A stretch of 64,000 nucleotides of DNA from Parahoeflea olei (lineage in GTDB: Bacteria; Pseudomonadota; Alphaproteobacteria; Rhizobiales; Rhizobiaceae), in contig NZ_LQZT01000001.1 of NCBI RefSeq assembly GCF_001703635.1, positions 136,648-200,647 on the forward strand, read 5' to 3'. This document shows, piece by piece, positions 62,811-64,000 of this stretch (its first letter is position 1; each line of letters begins with the position of its first letter). The position numbers and the translations under genes were made by a program. The notes under the pieces were generated by a model. That model saw only the letters and a list, made by a program, of their open reading frames with translations. It did not search any database and was not told the DNA's origin.

Positions 62811-64000
62811 TCAGGCGGCCGGGCGCAACAGCGTCGACAGCATGGCTTCCGCCGCGGCCGACCGCTCCGAGCGGTCGATGAAGCCGCCGCCATAGACGCG
62901 CGCCTCGTCGCCGGCGGCCGAATAGAGCACGCAGGCCTGGCCCGGCGCCACGCCGGCCTCGCCCTCGACCAGTTCCACCGAGATTTCGCCGTCGATGGCG
63001 CGCAGGATCGCCGGCCGCGGCGGCCGGGTCGAGCGCACCTTGGCGAAACATTCGAGCCCGTCCGCGCCGAAGCTTTCGAGCGCCCCATCGCCCAGCCAGT
63101 TGACGTCGCGCAGGATCAGCCGCCGGGTTTCGAGCGCCTCGCGCGGGCCGACGATGACCCGGCGCGAGCGGGCATCGAGATGCACCACATAGAGCGGATC
63201 GCCGATCGCCACGCCGATGCCGCGGCGCTGGCCGATGGTGTAGTGGACGATGCCCTGGTGCTCGCCGAGCACGCGGCCGTCGATATGCACGATCTCGCCG
63301 GCCAGCGCCGCATCGGGCTTGAGCTTCTCGATGACGTTGGCGTATTTGCCCTGCGGCACGAAGCAGATGTCCTGGCTGTCGGCCTTGGCGGCGACGCCGA
63401 GGCCCATTTCGGCGGCGAGCTCGCGGGTGCGCGCTTTGGGCAGGTCGCCGAGCGGGAACCTGAGATAATCGAGCTGGTCCTGGGTGGTGGCGAACAGGAA
63501 ATAGCTCTGGTCGCGGTCGGCATCGACCGGGCGATAGAGCGCCCGCCGGCCGGGATTGTCCGGCGACGGGTTCGGCCGCGAGCGGATATAGTGCCCGGTC
63601 GCCAGCGCATCGGCGCCGAGATCGCGCGCGGTGGCGAGCAAATCGGCGAACTTGACCGTCTGGTTGCAGGCCACGCAGGGGATCGGCGTTTCGCCCGCCA
63701 CATAGCTTTCGGCGAACGGGTTGATCACCGCCTCGCGGAAGCGCTGTTCATAGTCGAGCACGTAATGCGGGATGCCGAGCGTTTCGCACACCCGGCGGGC
63801 ATCGTCGATGTCCTGCCCGGCACAGCAGGAGCCGGCCCGGTGCACGGCGGCGCCGTGGTCATAGAGCTGCAATGTCACGCCGAGCACATCGTAGCCCTCG
63901 CGGGCGAGAAGACCCGCCACCACCGAGCTGTCGACGCCGCCCGACATGGCGACCACCACCCGCGTATCCCGCGGGTCCTTGTCAAAATCGAGACTGTTCA
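62811..64000 (-). CDS. mnmA: tRNA-specific 2-thiouridylase MnmA (5' end at the window edge)
   Basis: MnmA, which puts sulfur on U34 of Lys, Glu and Gln tRNAs. The PP-loop is [19 protein letters not shown], the catalytic Cys is in [15 protein letters not shown] and the second Cys is in [14 protein letters not shown]. The frame stays open to the last base, and codons [13 protein letters not shown] precede the PP-loop. The likely ATG begins at base 64001, just outside, so almost the whole gene (about 397 codons) is present. Confidence 0.93.
   Translation of the reverse strand, partial: NSLDFDKDPRDTRVVVAMSGGVDSSVVAGLLAREGYDVLGVTLQLYDHGAAVHRAGSCCAGQDIDDARRVCETLGIPHYVLDYEQRFREAVINPFAESYVAGETPIPCVACNQTVKFADLLATARDLGADALATGHYIRSRPNPSPDNPGRRALYRPVDADRDQSYFLFATTQDQLDYLRFPLGDLPKARTRELAAEMGLGVAAKADSQDICFVPQGKYANVIEKLKPDAALAGEIVHIDGRVLGEHQGIVHYTIGQRRGIGVAIGDPLYVVHLDARSRRVIVGPREALETRRLILRDVNWLGDGALESFGADGLECFAKVRSTRPPRPAILRAIDGEISVELVEGEAGVAPGQACVLYSAAGDEARVYGGGFIDRSERSAAAEAMLSTLLRPAA

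Overview
The window is high-GC chromosomal DNA of an alphaproteobacterium. The best fit is Hyphomicrobiales (Rhizobiales), inferred from the TctDE-type regulator block, the fused IolC-type kinase/DUF2090 protein, the ytfQRT-yjfF-type ABC transporter, several TRAP transporters, a CYP116B-like P450 and the form of the elongator tRNA-Met. No ribosomal RNA or other marker allows a firmer placement.

Layout. 1-3.7 kb: a tricarboxylate-binding TctC gene (cut by the window edge), divergent from a translationally coupled TctD/TctE two-component system and a periplasmic binding protein. 3.7-10.5 kb: a MurA-family enolpyruvyltransferase whose catalytic Cys position is Ser, a secreted phytase-like protein behind a PHO-box-like array, a GGDEF-EAL protein and a GT4 glycosyltransferase. 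10.6-24.7 kb: a self-sufficient P450-reductase fusion divergent from an IclR regulator, then a hydroxyisobutyrate-dehydrogenase-like enzyme, an aldehyde dehydrogenase, a non-pyrrolysine MttB-family methyltransferase, two dimethylglycine-dehydrogenase-like flavoproteins and a homocysteine methyltransferase, with a divergent LysR gene. This last block looks like a demethylation pathway for an N-methylated compound.

24.7-36.3 kb is a nearly complete hexuronate module. A nine-gene leftward operon (uxaC, TRAP dctPQM, kdgF, kduI, kduD, uxuB, uxuA) is divergent from a GntR regulator and kdgK. Saturated uronates enter through UxaC/UxuB/UxuA and unsaturated uronates through KdgF/KduI/KduD; both end at 2-keto-3-deoxygluconate, which KdgK phosphorylates. 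36.3-41.7 kb is a sugar ABC transporter of the YtfQRT-YjfF type ending in a second GntR gene. 41.9-46.8 kb holds genes for oxygen-independent ubiquinone synthesis: ubiD-ubiX leftward and ubiT-ubiU-ubiV rightward, with an FNR-type box between them.

47-60.3 kb is accessory in character: a secreted beta-helix protein, an intact IS630-family element with TA flanks, a lower-GC pair of overlapping genes (AlkB-like dioxygenase and BMT5-like DUF2431 methyltransferase), an IS3-type remnant, a fused IolC-type kinase, an RpiR regulator with matching GAAT-N4-ATTC boxes at all its promoters, an L-idonate/L-gulonate-dehydrogenase-like gene, a second UxuB-like gene, a second TRAP transporter and an IS481 remnant. 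It stops at the 3' end of a tRNA-Met gene, which suggests a genomic island. 60.4-64 kb returns to ordinary genes: a Gfo/Idh/MocA oxidoreductase, a membrane protein and mnmA, which runs off the right edge.

Many genes overlap by 4 bases (ATGA or GTGA), and several starts are GTG or TTG. Starts were chosen from Shine-Dalgarno spacing and family N-termini. No CRISPR array was seen.
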